Of a DNA stretch of 64,000 nucleotides, positions 44,844-53,722 are shown piece by piece (within the stretch, counting starts at the first letter, position 1; each line of letters begins with the position of its first letter). The stretch is from assembly GCA_029263215.1 (NCBI GenBank), contig JAJCXY010000002.1, positions 27,459 through 91,458 on the forward strand, written 5' to 3'. Made by a program: the position numbers and the translations under genes. Source of the DNA: Acidimicrobiales bacterium. GTDB taxonomy: Bacteria; Actinomycetota; Acidimicrobiia; Acidimicrobiales; Aldehydirespiratoraceae. Below the pieces are notes generated by a model. The model saw only the letters and a program-made list of their open reading frames with translations, was not told the DNA's origin and did no database searches.

Positions 44844-46028
44844 ATGAAACAAGGGTCGAACGCGCTGCGGTGGTTGAAGGCGCATCCCTTGTGGGCCGAC
44901 ATCGTGCTCACCGCGATCCTGTTGTCGGCTTCCGTCATCGCCGGCCTGAACGTGGAAGCCGCCGGGAGCGAGCGCGAGTTGGGCGGCTTGGGCTGGACCC
45001 TCATGATTTTGGCCACGATCCCCGTGGCGCTCCGCCGAACCTGGCCGATCCACGCCATGTGGGCGATCATCGTGGCCACCGTTCCGTTCTGGGTGCTCGA
45101 CTACAGCGACGATCCGCTGGGTCCGTCGCTGTTGATCGCCATCTACAGCGTGGCCGCTCATGTCGAACGGCCGGCGTCGCTGCGTCACGGCGCTGCCGGC
45201 ATCGCCGTCGTGCTCGGGGTCGGCACCGTGGGCGTGTTGATTCCTGAGGAGGATTTGCCCTGGTTCGCTCTCCCGGCCTTCCTGGTGATGTTCGGCACGG
45301 CCTGGATCATCGGCGACAATCTCCGCACCCGACGGGCCTACACCCTCGAACTCGAACGGGCCGCGGCAAGAACCGAGGCTCAGCGCGACGCCGAGGCCAA
45401 GCGGGCGGTGGCCGAAGAGCGCACCCGGATCGCCCGTGAGCTACACGATGTCGTCGCCCATTCGATGAGCGTCATGGTGGTGCAGGCCGGCGCCGCTCGC
45501 CGTGTGCTCGACACCGATCCGCAGCGCGCCGTTGACGCCCTCACCGCCATCGAGTCCACCGGTCGCGAGTCACTCAATGAGATGCGCCGGATTCTGGGGG
45601 TGCTCAGGAGCGATGACGACACGGCGGAACTCACGCCCTCCCCCACGCTTCACGATCTCGCCCGCCTCGTGGAGCAGTACGAGAAGGCAGGGTTGCCGGT
45701 GGCTGTGACTGTCGAGGGCGACGCCTCCGAGCTTCCTCAGAGCCTCGGGCTTTCCGCCTACCGGGTTCTCCAGGAAGGTCTCACCAACACCCTCAAGCAC
45801 GCCGGGCCGGCCTCAGCCGCAGTGCGCCTCGTCTACCTCCCCGACAAGCTGGAGGTCCACGTGAGCGACGATGGGCGCGGCGCGTCGGCGTTCAAGTCCG
45901 GAGCCGGCCAAGGGCTGGTGGGGATGCGGGAGCGGGTGGAGGCATTCGGGGGCACCCTCGAGGCCGGACCCCGCACCGGAGGCGGATTCGAAGTTTCGGC
46001 CGATTTCCCGATCGGGGGGCATCGATGA
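44844..46028 (+). CDS. NarL/DesK-type sensor histidine kinase
   Basis: The protein has 394 residues from MKQGSNALRWLKA with GGAG upstream; an ATG 13 codons earlier lacks a ribosome site. About five membrane segments with short loops form the sensor (residues 15-165), followed by a coiled coil and the HisKA_3 dimerisation helix TRIARELHDVVAHSMSVMVV with phospho-acceptor His201. The ATPase domain has YRVLQEGLTNTLKHAG (N box), VSDDGRGA (G1) and GAGQGLVGMRERVEAFGG (G2). With almost no extracytoplasmic loop it probably senses the membrane or the neighbouring transporter. It is coupled to the response regulator by ATGA overlap. Confidence 0.93.
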   Translation: MKQGSNALRWLKAHPLWADIVLTAILLSASVIAGLNVEAAGSERELGGLGWTLMILATIPVALRRTWPIHAMWAIIVATVPFWVLDYSDDPLGPSLLIAIYSVAAHVERPASLRHGAAGIAVVLGVGTVGVLIPEEDLPWFALPAFLVMFGTAWIIGDNLRTRRAYTLELERAAARTEAQRDAEAKRAVAEERTRIARELHDVVAHSMSVMVVQAGAARRVLDTDPQRAVDALTAIESTGRESLNEMRRILGVLRSDDDTAELTPSPTLHDLARLVEQYEKAGLPVAVTVEGDASELPQSLGLSAYRVLQEGLTNTLKHAGPASAAVRLVYLPDKLEVHVSDDGRGASAFKSGAGQGLVGMRERVEAFGGTLEAGPRTGGGFEVSADFPIGGHR

Positions 46029-46693
46029 CCACACCGTTGAGGGTTGTGGTGGTCGACGACCAGGCCTTGATGCGCACCGGTTTTCGTATGATTCTCGAAT
46101 CGGCCGGAATCGACGTTGTGGCCGAAGCCGAGGACGGGCGCCAGGCTCTTGACATCGTGCGTCAGTGCCGGCCCGATGTCGTCCTTATGGACATTCGCAT
46201 GCCCGAGCTCGACGGGGTGGAGGCCACCCGGCAGTTGACCTCCGACCCCGATGTCGAGGCTCGGATACTCATCCTCACCACCTTCGATCTCGATGAATAC
46301 GTCTACGGCGCTCTGCAGGCCGGCGCCGCGGGGTTTCTCCTCAAGGACACCCCGCCCGAGCAGCTCATCGACGCCGTGCGGGTGGTGGCCGACGGTGAGT
46401 CGCTTCTTGCCCCGTCGGTAACCCGCCGCCTCGTCGAGGAGTTCGCCCGCAACGCGCCGAATCCCACCACCACCCCGACCGGACTCGACGAGCTCACCGA
46501 CCGCGAGACCGAGGTACTGGTGGCCATGGCGCAGGGGCTTTCCAACGCCGAGATCGCGGCGGAGTTGTTCGTGGGCGAAACCACCGTGAAGACCCATGTC
46601 GGCCGTGTGCTCATGAAGCTCAGCGTGCGCGATCGGGTGCAGGCGGTGGTGTTGGCCTACGAATCGGGCATCGTGCGTCCCGGCCAACCCTGA
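46025..46693 (+). CDS. NarL/FixJ-type response regulator
   Basis: The protein has 222 residues. The receiver domain has the acidic pair in VVVVDDQALMR, phospho-acceptor Asp56 in VVLMDIRMPELDG, Thr in ILTTFD and Lys in FLLKDTPP. A linker then leads to a LuxR-type HTH (LTDRETEVLVAMAQGLSNAE, then TTVKTHVGRVLMKL). All functional residues are in place. It is the obvious partner of the kinase and, from its position, the likely activator of the MacB/FtsX exporters downstream. A shared 17-base motif upstream of both exporters is a candidate binding site. Confidence 0.95.
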   Translation: MTTPLRVVVVDDQALMRTGFRMILESAGIDVVAEAEDGRQALDIVRQCRPDVVLMDIRMPELDGVEATRQLTSDPDVEARILILTTFDLDEYVYGALQAGAAGFLLKDTPPEQLIDAVRVVADGESLLAPSVTRRLVEEFARNAPNPTTTPTGLDELTDRETEVLVAMAQGLSNAEIAAELFVGETTVKTHVGRVLMKLSVRDRVQAVVLAYESGIVRPGQP

Positions 46694-46719
46694 GACCGAC
46701 CCTGAGACGGCCCTGAGAC
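46688..46719 (+). repeat. Three direct repeats of CCCTGAGAC spaced about one helical turn
   Basis: Copies start at 46688, 46700 and 46711, so the spacings are 12 and 11 bases and lie on one face of the DNA. The first overlaps the response-regulator stop codon. They lie just before the palindrome at 46724. They are candidate cooperative binding sites. Confidence 0.5.
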
Positions 46720-46723
46720 GGGG

Positions 46724-46740
46724 TCCTCCCCGAGGATGAC
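46724..46740. promoter_or_regulatory. Candidate operator upstream of exporter 1
   Basis: TCCTCCCCGAGGATGAC contains the 5-bp inverted arms TCCTC and GAGGA around CCC. On the minus strand it reads GTCATCCTCGGGGAGGA. This matches the site upstream of exporter 2 (GTCATCCTGAGGGAGGA, 50244-50260) at 15 of 17 positions. Confidence 0.5.
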
Positions 46741-46872
46741 ACGGAGGTCGGCGCGGTCCACCCCGCTCATGATGCCCAATCAGCATCTGGTCCGATGGCT
46801 CGACACGGAGGGATTCGTACGGTTCCAAGTAGCAACGAACCAAAACGAATCAGACGTTTCGAAAGGCGAAAC

Positions 46873-47640
46873 ATGACCCTCCTCGCTCCTCCCATCGGCA
46901 CCGCACCGGCCGCCGCCGGCATCGCGGCCGCCGCCGTCGGCGTGTCGAAGATCTACGGCCACGGCGACACCGCTGTGCACGCCCTCGATGAGATCGATGC
47001 CTCCTTTCAGAGTGGTCGCTTCACCGCGATCATGGGCCCCTCGGGCTCAGGCAAGTCCACCCTGATGCACTGCCTCGCCGGGCTCGACACAGTGAGCCAC
47101 GGCAGCATCCTGGTGGGCGACACCGATCTCTCCACCCTCTCGGAGCGTGAGCTCACCCTGCTGCGCCGCGATCGGATCGGCTTCGTGTTCCAGTCGTTCA
47201 ACCTGGTGCCCACCCTCACCGCCATGGAGAACATCACCCTCCCCATGGACCTGGCCGGCCGGACTCCCGACCAGGCCTGGGTCGACGAGGTCATCAACAC
47301 CGTCGGCCTCGACGATCGCACCAGCCACCGTCCCAACGAGCTCTCCGGCGGCCAGCAGCAGCGCGTGGCCGTATCCCGTGCCCTGGCCAGCCAACCCGAG
47401 ATCGTGTTTGCCGATGAACCCACCGGCAACCTCGACTCAACCACCGGTGCCGAGATCCTCGAGTTCATGCGCCGGGCCGTGCGGGAGATGGATCAGACCA
47501 TCGTGATGGTCACCCATGATCCCAACGCCGCCTCCTACGCCGACCGGGTCGTCTTTCTCAACGACGGCAAGATCGTCGACGAGATGTTTGAGCCGACGCC
47601 CGACACCATCCTCGACACGATGAAGGCGCTGGGTAACTGA
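46873..47640 (+). CDS. MacB/LolD-type ABC exporter ATPase, system 1
   Basis: The protein has 255 residues from MTLLAPPIGTAPAAAG, with AAAGG in the loop of a small GTTTCG/CGAAAC inverted repeat just before the ATG. Motifs are SKIYGHGDTAVHALDEID, Walker A MGPSGSGKSTLMHC, Q-loop GFVFQSFNLVPTLTAMEN, signature NELSGGQQQRVAVSRAL, Walker B IVFADEPTGNLDS and switch VTHDP. The ATPase drives an FtsX-like permease by mechanotransmission or export, often of antimicrobial peptides or lipoproteins. Two bases separate its stop from the permease gene. Confidence 0.95.
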   Translation: MTLLAPPIGTAPAAAGIAAAAVGVSKIYGHGDTAVHALDEIDASFQSGRFTAIMGPSGSGKSTLMHCLAGLDTVSHGSILVGDTDLSTLSERELTLLRRDRIGFVFQSFNLVPTLTAMENITLPMDLAGRTPDQAWVDEVINTVGLDDRTSHRPNELSGGQQQRVAVSRALASQPEIVFADEPTGNLDSTTGAEILEFMRRAVREMDQTIVMVTHDPNAASYADRVVFLNDGKIVDEMFEPTPDTILDTMKALGN

Positions 47641-47642
47641 TC

Positions 47643-50189
47643 ATGTGGCGTCTCACCCTCCGCAATCTCGCCGCCAACAAGGCGCGTTTCGCGATGACCA
47701 CCTTTGCGGTGGTTCTCGGCGTCGGGTTCGTTGTGGCGAGCTTTGTGCTCTCCGACGGGCTCCGGTCGACCTTCGGCGACCTGTCCGAAGAGATCACCGA
47801 AGGCACCGATCTGGTCGTCCGGCCGGTGAGCGACTTCGGCGATCCGCTTCCCCTCGATGAAGTTCTGGTGATCGAGTTGGCCTCCATCGACGGCGTGGAA
47901 GCCACCGCTGCCTTCATCGAGGCCGATGACAACTCCGTCCAGCCGATCAAGTCCGATGGCACCACCATCGGTACCCAGGGACCGCCCCAGCTGATGTTCT
48001 CGTGGACCGAGGAGGCCGGGCTGAGTTCGTTCACCCTGGTCACCGGCGAGGCCCCCGACGAGCCCGGCGAGTTCACGATGGACCTCGACGCGGCCGCCGA
48101 CCATGGCTTCGTCGTGGGCGAGCAGTACGACCTCGTCACTCCCGGCGGCGTGGTGGAGGACTTCACGCTGGTCGGCACCACCAGTTTCGGTGCCGACAAC
48201 GCCACCGTCGGCGCCACCCTGATGCACGTCTCCCTCGACGAGGCTCAGGCGATCTTCGGCACCGAGAACGCTGTCGACCAGATTCCGGTCCAGCTGACCG
48301 ATGGTGCCGATGCCACGGCGGTTACCGCCGCCATCGAGCAACTGATCGATTCATCGAGCATCGAGGTGGTCGATAACGCCACGCTCACCGCCGAACAGGA
48401 GGCGGAGTTCGATGAGGGCATCACCATCATCGGAAATGTGCTTCTCGGCTTCGCGATCGTTTCGTTGTTCGTGTCGATCTTCATCATCTACAACACCTTC
48501 GCCATCGTGCTCGGCCAACGAATCCGCGAGATCGGCCTGTTGCGTGCCATCGGCGCCAACGCCACCCAGATCAGGCGCTCGATCATCGCCGAGGCTGCAA
48601 TCGTCGGTGTTGTGGCTTCGATCATCGGGATCGCGGCCGGCGTGGGCGTGGCCGAAGGGCTCACCGCCCTGTTCGACGCGCTGGGCGCGTCGCTCCCCGA
48701 TGCCCCGACGATCATCGCCACTCGCACGATCGTGTTCGCACTCGCTCTCGGGATCGGCGTCACCGTCATCTCCGCAGTGGCTCCCGCCCGCACCGCAGGC
48801 TCGATCCCCCCGATCCAGGCCCTGCGCGACGGTGCCGAGATCGGCAGCGAGGAGAACCATCGACGCCTGGTGACCGGTGTCCTCGGGCTCGGTGTCGGTA
48901 CGGCGCTGGGTGTCTTCGGTCTATTCGCCGGGGTCGGTGGCACCCTCGCGACGATTATGGTTCTCGGCCTGGCCGCGGTCGTGATGTTCCTCGGCGTCAC
49001 CCTCGCCGCTCCGGCTGTCGCCCGGCCGATCATTACCGTTCTGGGCTGGCCGATCGCCCGGTTCATGGGCCGGGCCGGTTCACTCGCCCGTGAGAACGCG
49101 AGCCGCAACCCCCGCCGCACCGCCACCACCGGTGCCGCTCTGATGATCGGATTGTCTCTCGTGACTGCCGGGTTCGTGGTGGGTGAGTCGGTCAAGGCGA
49201 GGCTCGGCGACCTGATCGACTCGAGCGTCGCGGCCGACTATCTCATCACCGACGACAACAACAGCGGGCTCACCCCCGCTCTGGCCGACGATCTCGCCGC
49301 CACCGGCGAGTTCGAGGCAGTGGCCGGCATGCGGTACGACGACGTGCTGCTCGCCGGCGACGTTCGTGACGTCACCGCGATGGATGTGAGCCTCATCGAC
49401 AACCTGTTCGAGATCGACGTCAGTGCAGGCAGCCTGCCCGGGCCCGACGCAACCGATGTGATCATCGTGCACACCGACCTAGCCACCGAACTCTCGGTGG
49501 GGGTGGGCGACACGATCCCCGCCGAATTCGGCAGCGGAGCGACGGCCGACCTCACTGTTGCGGCGATCTACGACGACAACACCATCTTCGAGGACCCGCT
49601 CGTCCCAGAGCAGGTGTTCGATGATGCCGGTGCAGAGCAACTCGACGAGTGGGTTGCGGCAGTGCTGGCCGACGACGTGAGCCTTGCCGACGCAGCCCCC
49701 ACTGTTGCCGAGTTGCAGGCTCGCTATCCCCAGGTCTCGATCCAGACCTCCACCGAGTTCCAGCAGAGCTTCGAGGATTCGATCGACAGTGCGCTCGTGG
49801 TGGTCAACGCCCTGCTCGCCCTGGCGATCATCATCGCCCTCATCGGCATCGCCAACACCTTGGCGCTGTCGGTGCACGAGAGGACCAGAGAGCTCGGCCT
49901 GCTGCGGGCCGTCGGTATGACCCGCCGCCAGACGCGACGCATGGTTCGCTGGGAGGCCGCCCTGGTCGCCCTGTTCGGTGCGGTACTCGGGGTCACGGTC
50001 GGGATCGTGTTCGGCTGGGGCGTGGTGGAGGCCATGCCGAGCGACGGCTTCGGCGGTTCCCTTGCCATCCCCTATGTCTCGATCGTCCGGGTCGTGCTGA
50101 TCGCCACCGCTGCCACCCTCGTGGCGGCCTGGCTGCCGGCTCGTCGGGCCGGTCGCCTCAACGTGCTCGACGCCATTTCTCACGGCTGA
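47643..50189 (+). CDS. FtsX-like (MacB-type) ABC permease, system 1
   Basis: The protein has 848 residues. It begins with a membrane anchor (MWRLTLRNLAANKARFAMTT, then VVLGVGFVVASFVL). A large external domain (about 45-265) follows, then a first FtsX core (LFVSIFIIYNTFAIVLGQRI with REIGLLRAIGANATQIR) and a short cytosolic loop. The second half repeats this: an anchor at AARENASRNPRRTATTGAAL-like residues 480-500, another external domain, and a second FtsX core (LIGIANTLALSVHERTREL, GLLRAVGMTRRQTRRM). This ten-segment duplicated layout is common in actinobacteria. Acidic external domains suggest contact with cationic ligands. It is probably controlled by the upstream two-component system. Confidence 0.92.
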   Translation: MWRLTLRNLAANKARFAMTTFAVVLGVGFVVASFVLSDGLRSTFGDLSEEITEGTDLVVRPVSDFGDPLPLDEVLVIELASIDGVEATAAFIEADDNSVQPIKSDGTTIGTQGPPQLMFSWTEEAGLSSFTLVTGEAPDEPGEFTMDLDAAADHGFVVGEQYDLVTPGGVVEDFTLVGTTSFGADNATVGATLMHVSLDEAQAIFGTENAVDQIPVQLTDGADATAVTAAIEQLIDSSSIEVVDNATLTAEQEAEFDEGITIIGNVLLGFAIVSLFVSIFIIYNTFAIVLGQRIREIGLLRAIGANATQIRRSIIAEAAIVGVVASIIGIAAGVGVAEGLTALFDALGASLPDAPTIIATRTIVFALALGIGVTVISAVAPARTAGSIPPIQALRDGAEIGSEENHRRLVTGVLGLGVGTALGVFGLFAGVGGTLATIMVLGLAAVVMFLGVTLAAPAVARPIITVLGWPIARFMGRAGSLARENASRNPRRTATTGAALMIGLSLVTAGFVVGESVKARLGDLIDSSVAADYLITDDNNSGLTPALADDLAATGEFEAVAGMRYDDVLLAGDVRDVTAMDVSLIDNLFEIDVSAGSLPGPDATDVIIVHTDLATELSVGVGDTIPAEFGSGATADLTVAAIYDDNTIFEDPLVPEQVFDDAGAEQLDEWVAAVLADDVSLADAAPTVAELQARYPQVSIQTSTEFQQSFEDSIDSALVVVNALLALAIIIALIGIANTLALSVHERTRELGLLRAVGMTRRQTRRMVRWEAALVALFGAVLGVTVGIVFGWGVVEAMPSDGFGGSLAIPYVSIVRVVLIATAATLVAAWLPARRAGRLNVLDAISHG

Positions 50190-50212
50190 GCGACGCCAAC
50201 AGACCCCCGTCA

Positions 50213-50240
50213 GACGGCCGGCCCTTCGGGGTCGGCCGTC
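50213..50240 (+). terminator. Strong 12-bp UUCG-capped hairpin after exporter 1
   Basis: GACGGCCGGCCC and GGGTCGGCCGTC pair over 12 bp (one G-U) around a TTCG tetraloop, 24 bases after the permease stop. There is no T-run. It is probably an actinobacterial-type terminator separating exporter 1 from exporter 2. Confidence 0.65.
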
Positions 50241-50243
50241 GGC

Positions 50244-50260
50244 GTCATCCTGAGGGAGGA
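50244..50260. promoter_or_regulatory. Candidate operator upstream of exporter 2
   Basis: GTCATCCTGAGGGAGGA is the counterpart, in opposite orientation, of the site at 46724-46740. It lies 65 bases before the exporter 2 ATPase start, immediately after the terminator-like hairpin. Confidence 0.5.
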
Positions 50261-50325
50261 TTCGGTCGGGGCCGACAGCCGTTAGCGTTCAGGTGCGCTC
50301 ACGGTCCGTCCTCCCTGGAGTCCAC

Positions 50326-51072
50326 ATGTCAGATGTCGCCCCCATCCTCCCTCCCGCCGCTCACGCGATCGGTGCCTCCAAGATCTACGGAACGGGAGAC
50401 ACCGAGGTCAGGGCGCTCGACGGCGTCGACGTCACCTTCGAATCCGGGGCCTTCACCGCGATCATGGGTCCATCGGGTTCGGGCAAGTCCACCCTGATGC
50501 ATTGCATGGCCGGCCTCGACACGCTCACCAGCGGGGAGGTCTTCATCGGAGAGACCGCTCTGTCGCAACTGAGCGAGCGCAACCTCACCCTGCTGAGGCG
50601 CGACAGTGTGGGCTTCGTGTTCCAGTCGTTCAATCTGGTGCCCACACTCACCGCATTGGAGAACATCACCCTGCCCATGGACCTCGCCGGCGCCGACCCC
50701 GACGAGGCGTGGCTCACCAACGTGGTCGACACCGTCGGCCTCAGCGATCGGGTGAGTCACCGACCCAACGAGTTGTCGGGCGGTCAGCAGCAACGTGTCG
50801 CGGTTTCTCGGGCGCTGGCCACCCGTCCGAAGATCATCTTCGCTGATGAGCCCACCGGCAACCTCGATTCGGTCACCGGCACCGAGATCCTCGAGTTCAT
50901 GCGCCGGGCAGTCGACGACTTCGGGCAGACGATCGTGATGGTCACCCACGATCCCGCGGCCGCGTCGCACGCCGACCGAGTGTTGTTCCTCTTCGACGGC
51001 AAGATCGTCGACGAACTGGTCGATCCGACCCCAGACACGATTCTCGATTTCCTCAAGCAGCTCGGCGACTGA
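50326..51072 (+). CDS. MacB/LolD-type ABC exporter ATPase, system 2
   Basis: The protein has 248 residues from MSDVAPILPPAAHAIG with GGAG 6 bases upstream. It is a close paralogue of the system 1 ATPase, with SKIYGTGDTEVRALDGVD, MGPSGSGKSTLMHC, GFVFQSFNLVPTLTALEN, NELSGGQQQRVAVSRAL, IIFADEPTGNLDS and VTHDP, and the same C-terminal tail (DPTPDTILDFLKQLGD). The similarity and the tandem order with a like permease show a duplicated exporter unit. It is two bases from its permease gene. Its own operator-like site suggests control by the same response regulator. Confidence 0.95.
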   Translation: MSDVAPILPPAAHAIGASKIYGTGDTEVRALDGVDVTFESGAFTAIMGPSGSGKSTLMHCMAGLDTLTSGEVFIGETALSQLSERNLTLLRRDSVGFVFQSFNLVPTLTALENITLPMDLAGADPDEAWLTNVVDTVGLSDRVSHRPNELSGGQQQRVAVSRALATRPKIIFADEPTGNLDSVTGTEILEFMRRAVDDFGQTIVMVTHDPAAASHADRVLFLFDGKIVDELVDPTPDTILDFLKQLGD

Positions 51073-51074
51073 CA

Positions 51075-53657
51075 ATGCTCAGGCTCACGATCAAGAATCT
51101 TCTCGACAAGAAGATCCGTTTCGCGCTCACCACCCTGGCGGTGGTGGTGGGGGTGGCGATGGTGGTCGGCGTGTTCGCCATGACCGACAGTCTCCGATCC
51201 AGCTTCAGCCAGCTGGCCGAAGACATCTCCGAAGCCACCCCGCTCACTGTTCGCACCAGCCAGGAGGTGGGGCGCGAGATCGACCGCGATCCGGTCCCCG
51301 CCGCGGTCGACGAAGTAGTGCGGTCTATCGAGGGAGTCGAGGACACCGTTCCCGGCGTCGCCGCGTTCAATGTCGTCATTACCGACGGCGCGGGTGAGGC
51401 CATCCTCCCCACCGGCCCACCCACTCTCGGTTTCAGCTGGACGCCGCTCCAGTTTTTCATAACCGATGGAGCGGTCCCCGCGGGCTCCGGCGAGTTCGCA
51501 GCCGATTCATCCACCGCCGCCGACAACGACCTCCAGATCGGCTCGACCTACGTCATCAGCGGACCGATCGAGCAGGTCGAGTTCGAGCTGGTGGGCATCT
51601 TCAACTTCGGGGCACCCGACAAGCACACCACTCTCGGCCAGACCATGGCCGCGTTCGAAATCGGGGTTGCTCAGGAGTTCTTCGGGCTCGAGGATCGATA
51701 TTCCTCGATCGGCGTACTGCTCGATCCGGGCACCGACACCGCCGAAGTGCAGGGTCGGATACAGGAGGCGATCGGCCGCGACTACGAAGCCGTCACCGAT
51801 GAGGTGATCGAGGAGGAGACAACCGACGACATCAACGAGGTCATCGATGTCTTCAACATCATCCTGCTGGTGTTCGCTTTCATCATCGTGTTCGTGAGTG
51901 CGTTCATCATCAACAACACATTCCAGATCGTGGTCGCTCAGCGGATCCGCGAGTTGGGGCTGCTCAGGGCGATCGGTGCCACCGGCAGCCAGGTGCGCAA
52001 CTCGGTGATCTTCGAGGCCCTCCTCGTCGGCCTGTTCAGCACGATCACGGGTCTCGTCCTCGGCCGCTTCCTCGCCGGCGGCATGCGCTGGATGCTCAAC
52101 CAGGGCGGGTTCTCACTGCCCACCGGACCACTCGAACTCCAGCCCCGCACCGTCGTATGGGCCGTAGTAGTCGGCATGGGGGTCACCCTCCTCTCATCGA
52201 TCATTCCTGCCCGAAGGGCCCGCACGATCTCACCGATCGCTGCGATCCAATCCGACCAGCAACTCGCGGGTGCGTCTCTCCGGCGCCGACTGGTGATCGG
52301 CGGAGTCGTCACCGGGATCGGCTTCCTGCTTCTCTTGGTGGGTCTATTCGGAAGCCTCGACACTTCAGCCACCTTGAGCCTGGTCGGGTTCGGCGCCTTC
52401 CTCGTGTTCATCGGGATGAACACCCTCGCTCCGTCGTTCGCTCGACCCGCCGCCCTGCTGATCGGTCGCCCCATAGCCCGCATCCTCGGCACGCCGGGCC
52501 AGATCGCTCGCGGTAACGCGGCCCGAACTCCGCGCCGTACCGCATCCACCGCCGCGGCCCTGATGATCGGGCTGGCGCTCGTGGGCATGGCGGGAGTGGT
52601 TGGCTCCTCGCTCACCAAGAGTTTCCTCAACACTCTCGACGATGCCGTGCAGTCCGATTACTTCATCCGCTCCGACAGTGGAGGCTTCGACCCGTCGGTG
52701 GGGTTCTCCGAGGAGGTAGCCGCCGAGATCGAAGCGCTTCCCGAGTTCGACACTGTGGTGGCCTACCGGTTCGCGATCGGGTCGATGAGGATCGAGGGCT
52801 CCAACCACGATGTCTTCACCGCCGACTTCGAGCTCGTGGAGTCGCACATGGATGCCGACATCATCACCGGATCGCTGAGTGATGCCGACGCGGCTTTCGC
52901 CATCGCCTTGCATGAGGATTCCGCTGAAGACCTCGGAGTCGTAGTGGGCGACACCCTCGACGCCACCTTCCCCGACAACGGGACCGACACCCTCACCGTG
53001 GTGGCCGTGTACCGCGACGCCACGATCTTCGGTAACTGGCTGATCGACAACGACACGTGGGAGCGCCATTTCAGCCGGCGCGAGATCGGATTTGCCAGCG
53101 CGACGATCACCGGCTTCTCCGACGACTTGCCCGAGGCCGAGCAGGCCAGGCTCCAGGCGGGCGCCGCCGAGGCCATCGCACCTCTCGGCCAGCAGTTCCC
53201 CGGCGTCAAGATGGAGAGCCGGGTGGAGTTCCGTCAGAGCCAGCAGGACCAGCTCAACTCCTTCCTGATCGTGATCACGGTGCTGCTCGGACTCTCGCTG
53301 GTCATTGCCTTGATCGGCATCGCCAACACACTCGGGCTGGCCATTTTCGAACGCACCAGGGAGATCGGCCTCATACGGGCGGTCGGCATGACCCGATGGC
53401 AGCTCGCGCTCACGATCTTCGGCGAGGCGGTGATCGTCGCGATATTCGGAGCCATCCTCGGCCTGTCTCTCGGTGTCGTGTTCGGGGTGGCTGTGGTGAT
53501 CGCCATCCCCGACAGCGTGATCAATGCAATCTCGGTGCCCTACCTCACCCTGCTCGTGTACCTCGTGATAGCGGGATTCGCGGGCATGCTGGCGGCCCTG
53601 CTCCCCGCCTTTCGGGCCGGTCGCCTCAATATTCTCGACGCGATCTCACACGAATAG
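51075..53657 (+). CDS. FtsX-like (MacB-type) ABC permease, system 2
   Basis: The protein has 860 residues with the same duplicated architecture as system 1. It has an N-terminal anchor (LRLTIKNLLDKKIRFALTTL), external domain 1 and an FtsX core (IIVFVSAFIINNTFQIVVAQ, RELGLLRAIGATGSQVR). A second anchor (GNAARTPRRTASTAAALMIG), external domain 2 and a second core (IALIGIANTLGLAIFERTRE, GLIRAVGMTRWQLAL) follow. It ends RLNILDAISHE, nearly the same as system 1 (RLNVLDAISHG). The external domains have diverged more than the cores, as expected if the two pumps handle different ligands. Confidence 0.92.
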   Translation: MLRLTIKNLLDKKIRFALTTLAVVVGVAMVVGVFAMTDSLRSSFSQLAEDISEATPLTVRTSQEVGREIDRDPVPAAVDEVVRSIEGVEDTVPGVAAFNVVITDGAGEAILPTGPPTLGFSWTPLQFFITDGAVPAGSGEFAADSSTAADNDLQIGSTYVISGPIEQVEFELVGIFNFGAPDKHTTLGQTMAAFEIGVAQEFFGLEDRYSSIGVLLDPGTDTAEVQGRIQEAIGRDYEAVTDEVIEEETTDDINEVIDVFNIILLVFAFIIVFVSAFIINNTFQIVVAQRIRELGLLRAIGATGSQVRNSVIFEALLVGLFSTITGLVLGRFLAGGMRWMLNQGGFSLPTGPLELQPRTVVWAVVVGMGVTLLSSIIPARRARTISPIAAIQSDQQLAGASLRRRLVIGGVVTGIGFLLLLVGLFGSLDTSATLSLVGFGAFLVFIGMNTLAPSFARPAALLIGRPIARILGTPGQIARGNAARTPRRTASTAAALMIGLALVGMAGVVGSSLTKSFLNTLDDAVQSDYFIRSDSGGFDPSVGFSEEVAAEIEALPEFDTVVAYRFAIGSMRIEGSNHDVFTADFELVESHMDADIITGSLSDADAAFAIALHEDSAEDLGVVVGDTLDATFPDNGTDTLTVVAVYRDATIFGNWLIDNDTWERHFSRREIGFASATITGFSDDLPEAEQARLQAGAAEAIAPLGQQFPGVKMESRVEFRQSQQDQLNSFLIVITVLLGLSLVIALIGIANTLGLAIFERTREIGLIRAVGMTRWQLALTIFGEAVIVAIFGAILGLSLGVVFGVAVVIAIPDSVINAISVPYLTLLVYLVIAGFAGMLAALLPAFRAGRLNILDAISHE

Positions 53658-53722
53658 GCGCTCGGTTTTCCCCACTAGTTGCCGATGAGAAGTATCGAGG
53701 CACCGCGCGGGAGATCGACCCA

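Noticed and set aside
46688..46719. CRISPR-like or tandem-repeat array
   Set aside because: There are only three 9-base copies with 2-3-base gaps, far from any array format.
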